From: Citricoccus sp. CH26A
Lineage (GTDB): Bacteria; Actinomycetota; Actinomycetes; Actinomycetales; Micrococcaceae
Direction: 5' to 3'
Length of the DNA: 64,000 nt
NCBI RefSeq assembly: GCF_000224415.1
Contig: NZ_AFXQ01000016.1
Coordinates: 1-64,000, forward strand
Positions 36,235 through 44,404 of this stretch are shown in pieces. The notes beneath the pieces are model-generated. The model was not told where the DNA came from and searched no databases. It worked only from the letters and a program-made list of their open reading frames with translations. A program made the position numbers and the translations under genes. Position 1 is the stretch's first letter. The number at the start of each line of letters is the position of its first letter.

Positions 36235-37173
36235 ATGAGCGACCTGACGGCGGTCATCCTCTCCGGGGGCGCCTCCCGGCGCATGGGCACGGACAAGGCC
36301 TCCCTGGTACTCGACGGGGTCACCCTCCTCGAGCGCACCGCTGCGGCAGTCCGGGCAGCCGGGGCCACGCGGATCGTCGTGGTCGGCGATCCACCGGCCG
36401 CCGGTCCGGCCGGTGGATCGGCACCCACCGCGTCCGTGACGTCCGCCCTGGCCGGGGCCGCGTTCCTCCGCGAGGACCCGCCCCGCTCCGGCCCGGTGGC
36501 CGCGATGGAGGCCGCCCTGGGTGCGGTGGACACCTCCTGGATGCTGCTGGTCCCGTGCGACCTGGCGCGGCCCGCCGGGGCCTGCCGCGCCCTGGTGGAT
36601 GTCGCCCTCGGGCCGGGCCGGGACGGTGCGGTGGCCGTGGACGCGACCGGCCACCGCCAGCACCTGACCGCCCTGCTGGACGTGGCCGCCCTGCGTGCCA
36701 CCGCCCGGCCGGGCATCACCCGGGTGCGGGAGCGGTTGGCACCGCTCGACCTGGTCGAGGTCCCGGAGCCCGCGGACTCCCCCGGGCTCTGGGACGATAT
36801 GGATACCCCCGAGGACATGGCCCGTGTACGGGCCCGGAGAGGAGCTGCCGTGACGGATGACCGGGACAACGAGGTGCCGGGGCTGCGGGACTGGATGGCC
36901 GCCGTCGTGACCGAGCTGGGCCTTCCCGAGGACGTGATCGTCCCCTCCCCGCTGCTGGACACGGCCCGGGACGTGGCCGATGCCGTCGTGCGGCCGGGGG
37001 CCCCGATGAGCACCTACCTGATCGGCGTGGCCCTGGGACTCCAGCTGGCCGGCGCCGGCGGGGACACCGACGAGGACACAGCCCAGGACACCGCGCAGCG
37101 GGTCCGCGAACTCGCCGCGCGGGTCCAGGACCTGGCCTCCCGGTACGACGCCGGCCCGGCGGGGGCGCGCTGA
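36235..37173 (+). CDS. mobA: Molybdenum cofactor guanylyltransferase MobA fused to DUF6457 domain
   Basis: Attaches GMP to molybdopterin. Residues 1-205 are the MobA nucleotidyltransferase: TAVILSGGASRRMGTDKASL, REDPPRSGPVAAMEAAL, LLVPCDLAR and LWDDMDTPEDM. Residues from about 215 form a second domain (LRDWMAAVVTELGLPEDVI, VADAVVRPGAPMSTYLIGVA) of the DUF6457 type, usually found as a small partner protein; here both are one chain of 312 residues. The ATG at 36235 is 1 base past the moaC stop. A GTG at 36193 inside moaC is possible but has no ribosome site. Confidence 0.88.
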   Translation: MSDLTAVILSGGASRRMGTDKASLVLDGVTLLERTAAAVRAAGATRIVVVGDPPAAGPAGGSAPTASVTSALAGAAFLREDPPRSGPVAAMEAALGAVDTSWMLLVPCDLARPAGACRALVDVALGPGRDGAVAVDATGHRQHLTALLDVAALRATARPGITRVRERLAPLDLVEVPEPADSPGLWDDMDTPEDMARVRARRGAAVTDDRDNEVPGLRDWMAAVVTELGLPEDVIVPSPLLDTARDVADAVVRPGAPMSTYLIGVALGLQLAGAGGDTDEDTAQDTAQRVRELAARVQDLASRYDAGPAGAR

Positions 37174-37412
37174 TGGCCCGCGTGCGCCTGTTCGCCGGGG
37201 CCGCGGACATCCTCGGCGCCTCCGAACTCCGGCTGGACGCGGCCACGGCGGGAGAACTGCGTACCGCCCTGACCGCGGACCACGGCATCAGCGCCGAGCG
37301 GGTCATCGCCCGGTGCTCCCTGCTGGTGGACGGGGTCCGCGCCGTGGATGACGGCCACCCGGTCCGCGAGGACTCCCTGGTGGACGTGCTGCCGCCCTTC
37401 GCCGGGGGCTGA
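37173..37412 (+). CDS. moaD: Molybdopterin synthase sulfur carrier subunit MoaD
   Basis: A 79-residue ubiquitin-fold protein that donates sulfur from its C-terminal thiocarboxylate. It opens ARVRLFAGAADILGA and ends VDVLPPFAGG with the required Gly-Gly. The ATG overlaps the mobA stop by one base. Last gene of the plus-strand operon. Confidence 0.94.
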   Translation: MARVRLFAGAADILGASELRLDAATAGELRTALTADHGISAERVIARCSLLVDGVRAVDDGHPVREDSLVDVLPPFAGG

Positions 37413-37413
37413 G

Positions 37414-38295
37414 TCAGGAGGGCGCCGGGGCCCCGTCCGGTCCGGACCCCGGTACGGCCGCGCGGGCACCGTCCTGCCGGCCGGTGAAGTGATCCATGGT
37501 CCGGTTCACGCCGAGGGCGTCCATGACCCGGTCGAAGACGCGCGTCGGCAGCGCGCGCAGGGCGGGCAGGGAGCGCACGAGCGGAGGCAGGACGAGCTGC
37601 TGCCGACCGGACTCGATGGCATCGACCACGGCCTCGGTCACCTCGTCCGGGTCCAGGATCGGCAGCAGTCTCGGGAACCGGGTCTGCACGCCGGCGAACA
37701 TGCCGGTGCCGATGTAGAACGGGCAGACGGTGAGGGTGTTGATGCGGTGCCCGTCGGCGCGCAGCTCGTTGCGCAGGGACTCCATGAAGCCGACCGCCGC
37801 CCACTTGGACGCGGAGTAGTCCGTCTGCCGGGCCACGCCCACCAGGCCCGCGGCGCTCGCGATGGTGACGACGCTGCCGTGCCCGCGCTCGATCATCCCC
37901 CCGAGGAACGCCCTGGTGACCCAGTACAGGGCCAGCACGTTGACCTGCATGGTCCGCTCGATGGCCTCGTCCGGGATGTCCAGCAGCCGGGCGCCCGAGA
38001 CCACGCCGGCGTTGTTGACCACCACGTCCACCGCCCCGGACTGTCCCGCGGCCCGGTGGACGGCCTCGCGGTCGGTCACGTCGACCACGCAGGACCGGGC
38101 TGCGCCACCGGCCGCACGGACCTGTTCGACGGTGGCCGCACCGGCCTGCGCCGAGAGGTCCCACACGATCACCTCTGCGCCGCGGCGGGCGGCCTCCACG
38201 GCCATGAGGCGGCCCAGGCCGGACCCGCCGCCGGTGATGAGCACGCGAGCGCCGCGCAGGCGGTACCCCCTGGTCCCGTTCAGGCTCCCGGCCAT
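37414..38295 (-). CDS. SDR family oxidoreductase (retinol dehydrogenase-like)
   Basis: A 293-residue short-chain dehydrogenase. VLITGGGSGLGRLMAVEAARRG is the cofactor motif, with VIVWDLS after beta-2 (Asp, suggesting NAD). NNAGVVSG, the active-site region SVVTIASAAGLVGV and YSASK follow. A longer C-terminus (TVCPFYIGTGMF, then LPPLVRSLPALRALP) resembles the retinol dehydrogenase 10/DHRS group. Substrate unknown. The ATG at 38295 is supported by GGGAG at 6 bases. It sits between the two molybdenum cofactor blocks, and its stop is 1 base from the moaD stop. Confidence 0.88.
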   Translation of the reverse strand: MAGSLNGTRGYRLRGARVLITGGGSGLGRLMAVEAARRGAEVIVWDLSAQAGAATVEQVRAAGGAARSCVVDVTDREAVHRAAGQSGAVDVVVNNAGVVSGARLLDIPDEAIERTMQVNVLALYWVTRAFLGGMIERGHGSVVTIASAAGLVGVARQTDYSASKWAAVGFMESLRNELRADGHRINTLTVCPFYIGTGMFAGVQTRFPRLLPILDPDEVTEAVVDAIESGRQQLVLPPLVRSLPALRALPTRVFDRVMDALGVNRTMDHFTGRQDGARAAVPGSGPDGAPAPS

Positions 38296-38410
38296 CGGCT
38301 GCTCCCTCTTCGCTCGGACCCGCATCGCTCCACGCTGGATGTCATGCCCCGGTCGTCATCGACGTCACCGACATCGCGGCCATCACGCCGCGCACGCCGG
38401 GACCACCCGT

Positions 38411-39589
38411 TCACCCACCGATCGCGTTCATCCCGCGGCCGGGCTGGACGAACCCGGGGTCGTCGATCCCGTGCCCGGCCTTCTTGGCCGCGACGGACAC
38501 GTGCATGGCCGCGGCGAGCTCGGCGTCCGTGGCGCCCTCGCGCAGCAGCGTGCGCAGGTCGGTCTCCTCGCGGGCGAACAGGCAATTGCGCAGCTGGCCG
38601 TCGGCCGTGAACCGCAGCCGGTCGCAGTCCCCGCAGAACGGGGCCGAGACCGAGGCGATCACGCCCACGGTGTGGGGGCCGCCGTCCACGGTGTACAGCG
38701 CCGCGGGCGAGGAACCGCGGCCGGGCACCTCCGCCAGCTCGAACCGCTCCGCCAGCCGCTCGAGGATCTCCTCGCCGGAGACCAGGTGGTCCCGGCGCCA
38801 GGTGTGCCCGGCGTCCAGCGGCATCTGCTCGATGAAGCGCATCTGGGCGTCCTGGGACACCGCGAAGGCCACCAGGTCGGCCAGCTCGTCGTCGTTGACC
38901 CCCCGCATGGCCACCGCGTTGAGCTTGAGCGGGCGCAGCCCCGAGTCCCGCGCCGCCGCGATGCCGGCGAGGACGTCGGCGTGCCGGTCGCGGCGGGTCA
39001 GGTCCCGGAACCGGTCCGGGCGCAGCGTGTCCAGCGAGATGTTCACGCGGGCCAGCCCGGCGGACCGCAGGGCGGGCAGCCGCCGGTCCAGGGAGATCCC
39101 GTTGGTGGTCATGGCGATCGGCAGGGTGCCGCCGCCCGGCAGTGCGATCGCGGCCAGCCGGGCCACGATGTCCTCCAGGTCCGCCCGTAGCAGCGGCTCC
39201 CCGCCGGTCAGCCGCACCCCGGTGATGCCGTGGTCCACGGCGACGCGGACCAGCCGCTCGATCTGCCCGGCGTCCAGCAGCTCGTCCTTCGGCGTGAACG
39301 GCCCGGCGTCCTCGGGCATGCAGTAGGTGCAGCGCAGGGAGCACTTGTCCGTCAGCGAGACCCGCAGGTCCCGGTGGGCCCGGCCGAACCCGTCCGTGAG
39401 GGCGCCGGTCAGGTGCCCGCCGCCGGTCTGCGTCCGGCGCACGACGTCGGCCAGCTCCCCCCGCGTGGGCAGCAGCCGGACCGCCTCGGGACCGCCCGCG
39501 GGGTCCTGGCCCGCAGCGGACGTCCCGGCCGGTGCGGCGCCCGGCGCGGTGACGGTGCGGGTGGTCAGGACGACGGGCACCCCGGTCAT
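38411..39589 (-). CDS. moaA: GTP 3',8-cyclase MoaA
   Basis: Radical-SAM enzyme that starts molybdenum cofactor synthesis from GTP. It is 392 residues. The first cluster is bound by CSLRCTYC near residue 83-90, LTGGEPLLR follows, and the second cluster by FCGDCDRLRF plus NCLF. The C-terminus ends GMNAIGG with the catalytic double Gly. The N-terminal ~70 residues are a low-complexity extension. Its start overlaps the moaE stop by 4 bases. Confidence 0.97.
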   Translation of the reverse strand: MTGVPVVLTTRTVTAPGAAPAGTSAAGQDPAGGPEAVRLLPTRGELADVVRRTQTGGGHLTGALTDGFGRAHRDLRVSLTDKCSLRCTYCMPEDAGPFTPKDELLDAGQIERLVRVAVDHGITGVRLTGGEPLLRADLEDIVARLAAIALPGGGTLPIAMTTNGISLDRRLPALRSAGLARVNISLDTLRPDRFRDLTRRDRHADVLAGIAAARDSGLRPLKLNAVAMRGVNDDELADLVAFAVSQDAQMRFIEQMPLDAGHTWRRDHLVSGEEILERLAERFELAEVPGRGSSPAALYTVDGGPHTVGVIASVSAPFCGDCDRLRFTADGQLRNCLFAREETDLRTLLREGATDAELAAAMHVSVAAKKAGHGIDDPGFVQPGRGMNAIGG

Positions 39590-40056
39590 GGCAGTCCCAC
39601 CCAGTGGGCGTCCCCGGACGCGGTGTGCTGGCGCTTCCAGATGGGGACCTCGGCCTTGATGTCCTCGACCACGGCCCGGCAGGTCTCGAACGCCTCCGCG
39701 CGGTGGGCGGAGGCGACCGCGACCACCAGGGCGAGGTCCCCGACGTCGAGGTGGCCGGTCCGGTGCGCCGCGGCGATCCGGACCTCACCGGCCGGGTCCT
39801 GCGGCCCCCGGGCGTGGCGGGCAAGGACCTCGCGCAGGATCCGCTCGGCGTCCGGGTGGGAGCTGTAGTCCAGGGAGGTGACGGTGCCCTCGGCCTCCGG
39901 GTCGTGGTCGCGGACGATCCCGGTGAAGGTCAGGGCCGCACCGCACCGGGCGTTCACCACCGAGGCCTCCAGCGCCGCCGCGTCCAGGGGGCGGTCCGTG
40001 ACGACGGCCGGTGGCGCGGTGTCCGGTGGCGCGACGGTGCGATCAGGAGCGGACAT
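39586..40056 (-). CDS. moaE: Molybdopterin synthase catalytic subunit MoaE
   Basis: Forms molybdopterin with MoaD thiocarboxylate. It is 156 residues. GAALTFTGIVRDHD, LDYSSHPDAERIL, AHRTGHLDVGDLALVVAVAS, HRAEAFETCRAVVEDIKAEV and PIWKRQ are typical. The ATG at 40056 is preceded by GGAGG at 5 bases. It overlaps mogA by 14 bases and moaA by 4. Confidence 0.96.
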   Translation of the reverse strand: MSAPDRTVAPPDTAPPAVVTDRPLDAAALEASVVNARCGAALTFTGIVRDHDPEAEGTVTSLDYSSHPDAERILREVLARHARGPQDPAGEVRIAAAHRTGHLDVGDLALVVAVASAHRAEAFETCRAVVEDIKAEVPIWKRQHTASGDAHWVGLP

Positions 40057-40552
40057 GGTCACCTCCGTCGAGCTGGTCCACCAGGTGGGGCAACAGCGGG
40101 GCGAGCAGCGGAACGGCCTGCTCGGCCGCCCGGCGCGACCCCGGCAGGGTCACGACGACGACCGGTCGGTGCCCGTCCGGCAGCGGCGGGTCGACGACCC
40201 CGGCCACGCCGCGCGAGAGCACCGCGGCCGGCGTCTGCTGGCGACCCGCACTGCGCAACAGCTCCGGGATGCCGGGCAGGTGCCGGGTGATCAGCGGGGT
40301 CACGGCCTCGGGCGTGCGGTCCCGCGGGCCGACCCCCGTCCCGCCGAGGGTGAGCACCACGCGTGCCCCGCCGAAACAGGCCGCGGCGACGGCCTCGCCC
40401 ACCGGCACGTCGCCGTCGGGAACCACCCGGTGGTCCAGCGGCCAGTCCGGCAACGCCTCGGACAGCAGGGCGCGGACCGCCGCGCCGGCCGTGTCCTCAG
40501 CGGTCCCGGCCGACACCCGATCGGAGACCGTGAGGAGGTGAATCGTGTGCAT
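40043..40552 (-). CDS. mogA: Molybdopterin adenylyltransferase MogA/MoaB
   Basis: Adenylates molybdopterin before metal insertion by MoeA. It is 169 residues. LLTVSDRVSAGTAEDTAG opens the domain, VVLTLGGTGVGPRDRTPEAV is the MPT-binding motif, and VTLPGSRRAAEQAV is near the end. The ATG has GGAGGCAGC directly upstream. First gene of the mogA-moaE-moaA operon. Confidence 0.95.
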   Translation of the reverse strand: MHTIHLLTVSDRVSAGTAEDTAGAAVRALLSEALPDWPLDHRVVPDGDVPVGEAVAAACFGGARVVLTLGGTGVGPRDRTPEAVTPLITRHLPGIPELLRSAGRQQTPAAVLSRGVAGVVDPPLPDGHRPVVVVTLPGSRRAAEQAVPLLAPLLPHLVDQLDGGDHVRS

Positions 40553-40636
40553 GCTGCCTCCCAGGTCGCCAGTCTACGGAGGTCGTCAATGCGACGGGAC
40601 CGGGGCCCGGAATCCGGCGGTCCGGGCCGGGGGCGG

Positions 40637-40642
40637 TAGCGT
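40637..40642 (+). promoter_or_regulatory. -10 element, leaderless start of OsmC-globin gene
   Basis: TAGCGT ends 6 bases before the GTG at 40649. Confidence 0.5.
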
Positions 40643-40648
40643 GGAAGG

Positions 40649-41695
40649 GTGGAACACACCTTCTCACTGCGCGCCGAATGGACCGGGAACCGGGGCACCG
40701 GGACCTCCGGATACAAGGACTACGCCCGGGACCTGGTCATCCAGGCCGAGGGCCCCGGAGAATTGTCCGGATCGGCCGCCCGCGCCTTCCACGGTGACGA
40801 GGAGCGGTGGAACCCGGAGCAGCTGCTGCTGGCGGCGCTCGCGGAGTGCCACCTGCTGTCCTACCTGCAGGCGGCCACCGCCGCGGGGATCGTGGTCACC
40901 GGAGCCTCCTGCCGCGCCGACTGCGTGCTCACCTTCGGGCCCGACGGCGGTTCGGTCACCTCCGCGACCCTGTCCCCCGAGATCTGGCTCGCCGACGAGT
41001 CCCAGCGAGACGCGGCCGAGGCCCTGCACGCGAGGGCCCATGAGCAGTGCTTCATCGCCCGCTCGGTGAACTTCCCGGTGGAGATCGTCCCGCAGCAGGT
41101 CCGGCAGATGCGCCACCTGCCGGACTTCGGCAGCCGGCTCGGAGCGCCCATCGCCGTGCTCACGCCGCGTCGGGGCAAGGCACCCAGCCGGGTGACCGGC
41201 CTGGAGAACCGGCCCGGGATGATGCCGGCGCCCACCCCTCCCGCGGCGGCTCCCCCCACGGCGGCCGCCGGGCCGGCGTCGGGACCGGGCACCGCGGCGG
41301 CCCCCGGAGGGGCGCAGCCGGAGAACGCCTCGTTCTACGACCAGGTGGGCGGGCACCAGACCTTCGCGAAGCTGGCCCGCGTGTTCTACGAGAGCGTGGC
41401 CGAGGACCCCGGGTTCCGCGCGATGTACCCCGAGGAGGACCTCGGCCCGGCCGAGGAGCGGTTGCGGATGTTCCTGGAGCAGTACTGGGGCGGTCCGCGC
41501 ACCTACGGCGAGCAGCGCGGCCACCCCAGGCTGCGCATGCGCCACGCGCCCTTCACGATCGACTTCGCGGCCCGGGACGCCTGGTTGCGGCACATGCGGG
41601 TTGCCGTGGACTCCCTGGAGCTGGCCCCGCTGCACGAGCAGACCCTGTGGGACTACCTCGAGCGGGCCGCCCATTCCATGGTGAACTCCGCCTGA
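40649..41695 (+). CDS. OsmC-family protein fused to group II truncated haemoglobin
   Basis: One continuous 348-residue reading frame. Residues 1-180 are an OsmC/Ohr-fold domain ([39 protein letters not shown]). It has Cys at 67 and 134, the positions expected for the peroxidatic and resolving thiols. Residues 186-225 are a Pro/Ala-rich linker. Residues 228-348 form a group II truncated haemoglobin (GlbO): [19 protein letters not shown], the [12 protein letters not shown] segment, [12 protein letters not shown] with the proximal His, AWLRHM with the conserved Trp, and [14 protein letters not shown]. OsmC proteins reduce organic peroxides; GlbO binds O2 and handles peroxide or NO. The join suggests a two-step peroxide or radical detoxifier (inference). 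The GTG start is leaderless. Confidence 0.92.
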   Translation: MEHTFSLRAEWTGNRGTGTSGYKDYARDLVIQAEGPGELSGSAARAFHGDEERWNPEQLLLAALAECHLLSYLQAATAAGIVVTGASCRADCVLTFGPDGGSVTSATLSPEIWLADESQRDAAEALHARAHEQCFIARSVNFPVEIVPQQVRQMRHLPDFGSRLGAPIAVLTPRRGKAPSRVTGLENRPGMMPAPTPPAAAPPTAAAGPASGPGTAAAPGGAQPENASFYDQVGGHQTFAKLARVFYESVAEDPGFRAMYPEEDLGPAEERLRMFLEQYWGGPRTYGEQRGHPRLRMRHAPFTIDFAARDAWLRHMRVAVDSLELAPLHEQTLWDYLERAAHSMVNSA

Positions 41696-41707
41696 GGGGC
41701 CGGTTCC

Positions 41708-42424
41708 CTACAGGGCCAACGGCTGGCGGCACAGCACGAACCCGGCCGGGCTGGACAGCCGTACCCACGGGCCCGAGGTGTGGACCGTGGTGGTGCCCCC
41801 GGGGGTGAGGAAGCCCAGCCCGTGGGCGGCGAACGCGGCCCCGGCCGGCAGGAACCCGTCCCCGGCCTCCACGGAGGTGCCCCCGAGCAGCCGCCCCCAC
41901 ACGGCCGCGCGGGCCTGGGCGACCATCGAGGCCCCCGGGTCCTGCGGCAGGGCGGCCCCGAGCTCGCGGATCCCGTCCTGGGCGACCTGCTGGAGCTCGT
42001 CGTCCGCGACGGCGGCCACCGACGACCAGCCCGAGCGCGGCGGCGTCACGGCCGTCCACGGGGCGGCCTCGGTGACCGGGGGCAGGGTCAGGGCGGTGCG
42101 CGAGGTGGAGGTCATCCGGGCCAGGCGCTCCAGGACCGAGGACAACGGGTAGACCTCGTCCCAGCCGTCGGCGCCGACCCGGTCCAGGCGGAAGGTCCGC
42201 AGGCCCAGCGCCACCGGCACGCGGTCCCCCAGTCCCCGGGGCTGCAGGACCGAGACCCATGCGGCCAGGACCGGACCGACCACCTGCAGGCGCATCCCGG
42301 TGTCCGCCATGGTGCGGGCCCGGGTGGCATACCGCTCCAGGTCGGCGACGGCGTCGAGGTCCTCCAGGACGAGTTCCTGACCGGGGGCGGGCGTACCGGG
42401 GGCGGGCGTATCGGGGGCGGGCAT
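41708..42424 (-). CDS. Conserved hypothetical protein
   Basis: A 238-residue soluble protein without a recognised family. The N-terminus has a TPAPG repeat. The remainder is mixed alpha/beta (LVLEDLDAVADLERYATRAR, GMRLQVVGPVLAAWVSVLQP, FRLDRVGADGWDEVYPLSSVL) and ends in strands (FLTPGGTTTVHTSGPWVRLS). No catalytic motif is visible. It starts at the ATG at 42424 (or 42433) and is divergent from the thioesterase gene. Confidence 0.7.
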   Translation of the reverse strand: MPAPDTPAPGTPAPGQELVLEDLDAVADLERYATRARTMADTGMRLQVVGPVLAAWVSVLQPRGLGDRVPVALGLRTFRLDRVGADGWDEVYPLSSVLERLARMTSTSRTALTLPPVTEAAPWTAVTPPRSGWSSVAAVADDELQQVAQDGIRELGAALPQDPGASMVAQARAAVWGRLLGGTSVEAGDGFLPAGAAFAAHGLGFLTPGGTTTVHTSGPWVRLSSPAGFVLCRQPLAL

Positions 42425-42539
42425 GGCCCCCATTCTCCCATCGCCGGCGCGGGGTGAGGCCGGGGTGAGTGACAGGGATAGACTGGCGGGCAGGTTACCA
42501 ACAGGTAGCCCTTCCTCGTCACGGTCGGAGGGACGGTCC

Positions 42540-43517
42540 ATGGTGGCTGACAGGGTGCGGAGGCAACGGGGCAGGTTCCCCGAGGACCCCACGGACGTGT
42601 TGCGCCAGGTCCTGACGCTCACCGAGGACGGGCCCGACGAGGCGGGCGGGATCCGCTTCACCGGCCTCACCCCGCCCCAGGCCCGGGGACGGGTCTTCGG
42701 TGGCCAGGTGATGGCCCAGGCCCTGATGGCCGCGATCCGCACCGTCGACCCGGACCGGGCGATCCACTCGATGCACGGGTACTTCATCCGCCCCGGCGAT
42801 GCCCTCAAGCCGATCTCGTTCGCGGTGGAGGACCTGCGCGACGGACGCTCGTTCTCGGTGCGCCGGGTGCAGGCGGAGCAGGACGGCGCGACGATCCTGT
42901 CCCTGATCTGCTCGTTCCAGGAACCGGCCACGGGAATCGAGCACCAGTCCCCCATGCCCTCCGGGGTCCCGGACCCGGAATCGCTGCCGAGCACCTCCCA
43001 GCGCCTGGGCCATTTCCAGCATCCGGTGGCGCAGGAGTGGTCCTGGGCCCGGCCCTTCGACATCCGTCACGTGGACGCCCCGATCGAGGCCACCCCCGCC
43101 CGGGAGAAGGTGGCCACCAACATGGTGTGGATGAAGACGTTCTCCACCCTGGAGGGTGACGCGAACCTGCACCGCGCGGCGCTGGCCTACGTCTCGGACT
43201 ACACCCTGCTGGAGCCGGTCCTGCGCCGTCACGGCCTGGCATGGGTCCGCCCCGGCATGAGTGTGGCGTCCCTGGACCATGCGATGTGGTGGCACCGGCC
43301 GGCCCGGGTGGACGAGTGGCTGCTCTACGTCCAGACCAGCCACTCCGCCCAGGGTGCCCGCGGCCTCAGCCACGGCCGGATCTACTCCCGCGAGGGTGAG
43401 CTGGTGGCCTCCGTGGCCCAGGAGGGCATGCTCCGGGTGCCCGCGGGCACCAAGTACCGGGTGCAGGGCGCCGTCCAGAACCTGTTCCTGAAGACCGCCT
43501 GGCGCCCCTCCCGATAA
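42540..43517 (+). CDS. tesB: Acyl-CoA thioesterase II (TesB)
   Basis: Hydrolyses acyl-CoA to free acid and CoA. The 325-residue double hot-dog protein has FGGQVMAQALMAA, IHSMHGYFIRPGD, GRSFSVRRVQAEQDG, MVWMKTF and SLDHAMWWHRPARVDEWLLY, where the catalytic Asp/Thr/Gln set of TesB resides. The ATG at 42540 follows GGAGGGAC. A possible TAGACT -10 lies at 42479-42484. Confidence 0.93.
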   Translation: MVADRVRRQRGRFPEDPTDVLRQVLTLTEDGPDEAGGIRFTGLTPPQARGRVFGGQVMAQALMAAIRTVDPDRAIHSMHGYFIRPGDALKPISFAVEDLRDGRSFSVRRVQAEQDGATILSLICSFQEPATGIEHQSPMPSGVPDPESLPSTSQRLGHFQHPVAQEWSWARPFDIRHVDAPIEATPAREKVATNMVWMKTFSTLEGDANLHRAALAYVSDYTLLEPVLRRHGLAWVRPGMSVASLDHAMWWHRPARVDEWLLYVQTSHSAQGARGLSHGRIYSREGELVASVAQEGMLRVPAGTKYRVQGAVQNLFLKTAWRPSR

Positions 43518-43521
43518 GCCG

Positions 43522-43543
43522 GTACCCCTGCCCCCGGGTACCC
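43522..43543 (+). terminator. Short hairpin after tesB
   Basis: GGTACCC and GGGTACC pair across an 8-base loop, 5 bases after the tesB stop. Weak but correctly placed. Confidence 0.4.
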
Positions 43544-43552
43544 CTTGTGGTC

Positions 43553-43558
43553 TACCTT
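43553..43558 (+). promoter_or_regulatory. -10 element, leaderless start of amidohydrolase operon
   Basis: TACCTT ends 6 bases before the ATG at 43565, the same spacing as the other leaderless promoters in the window. Confidence 0.5.
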
Positions 43559-43564
43559 GAGGGC

Positions 43565-44404
43565 ATGCACATGCACGCCGACATGGACACGGGCTCCGGA
43601 CCGGACCGGATCCTCACCGTCGTGGGCCCCTGGGACAGCCAGGTCGCCTACACGGCCGTGCACGCGGGCCATGACCTGCGGGAGGAGGTCCGGGATCTGA
43701 TGGTGCTCGACGAGGCCGTCCGGTTCCGGGAGGAGGATCCCTATTCCGACCGGATCGGCGCCGGGATCGGCTCGGGCATGGTCATGCACCGGTCCAGGTT
43801 CGAGACCGACCTCAACCGTCCCCGGAGCACCTGCGTCTACGTCGTGCCGGAGCAGTGCTGGGGGCTCCGGGTCTGGCGGGACGGGCAACTGCCCCCGGAC
43901 GTCGCCTGCCGGAGCCGGCAGGTCCACGACGCCTGGTTCGCCGAGCTCGAGCGCCGGGTCGCCCGGCTGGCGGCCCGGGGCCCGTTCGTGGTCTTCGACC
44001 TGCACACCTACAACCATCGCCGCGACGGTCCCGACGCCGAGCCCGCACCACAGGAGGGCAACCCGGACGTCAACGTGGGCACCGGCACCCTGGACCGGCA
44101 GCCCTGGATCCCCGTGGTCGATGCCTTCATGGAGGCTCTGTCCGCACCGGTCATCCCGGCCACCGGACGACGACTGGACGTGCGGGAGAACGTGCGGTTC
44201 TGGGGCCAGAACGAGGGACGCTGGGTCCACCGGCGGTTCCCCGACACCGCCTGCGTGCTCGCCCTGGAGTTCAAGAAGACCTTCATGGACGAATGGACCG
44301 GCGAGGTGGACGAGGCCCACCTGGGCCAGCTGGCCGACGCCCTGGCCGCCACGGTGGCCCCGGTGGAGGCGGCCTTGCGGGAGGTCTCGGTGCCGACGCC
44401 ATGA
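43565..44404 (+). CDS. N-formylglutamate amidohydrolase-like protein
   Basis: A 279-residue protein of the N-formylglutamate amidohydrolase (HutG2/COG3931) group, related to zinc carboxypeptidases. VVFDLHTYNHRR holds the His/Asp-type metal motif; RSRFETDLNRPR, PQEGNPDVNVGTG and VLALEFKKTFMDEW are conserved. No histidine-degradation gene is nearby. It instead starts a three-gene operon with a DUF1704 protein (4-base overlap) and an ATP-grasp ligase, so its substrate is probably not N-formylglutamate but a related acyl or peptide amide (inference). Confidence 0.85.
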   Translation: MHMHADMDTGSGPDRILTVVGPWDSQVAYTAVHAGHDLREEVRDLMVLDEAVRFREEDPYSDRIGAGIGSGMVMHRSRFETDLNRPRSTCVYVVPEQCWGLRVWRDGQLPPDVACRSRQVHDAWFAELERRVARLAARGPFVVFDLHTYNHRRDGPDAEPAPQEGNPDVNVGTGTLDRQPWIPVVDAFMEALSAPVIPATGRRLDVRENVRFWGQNEGRWVHRRFPDTACVLALEFKKTFMDEWTGEVDEAHLGQLADALAATVAPVEAALREVSVPTP

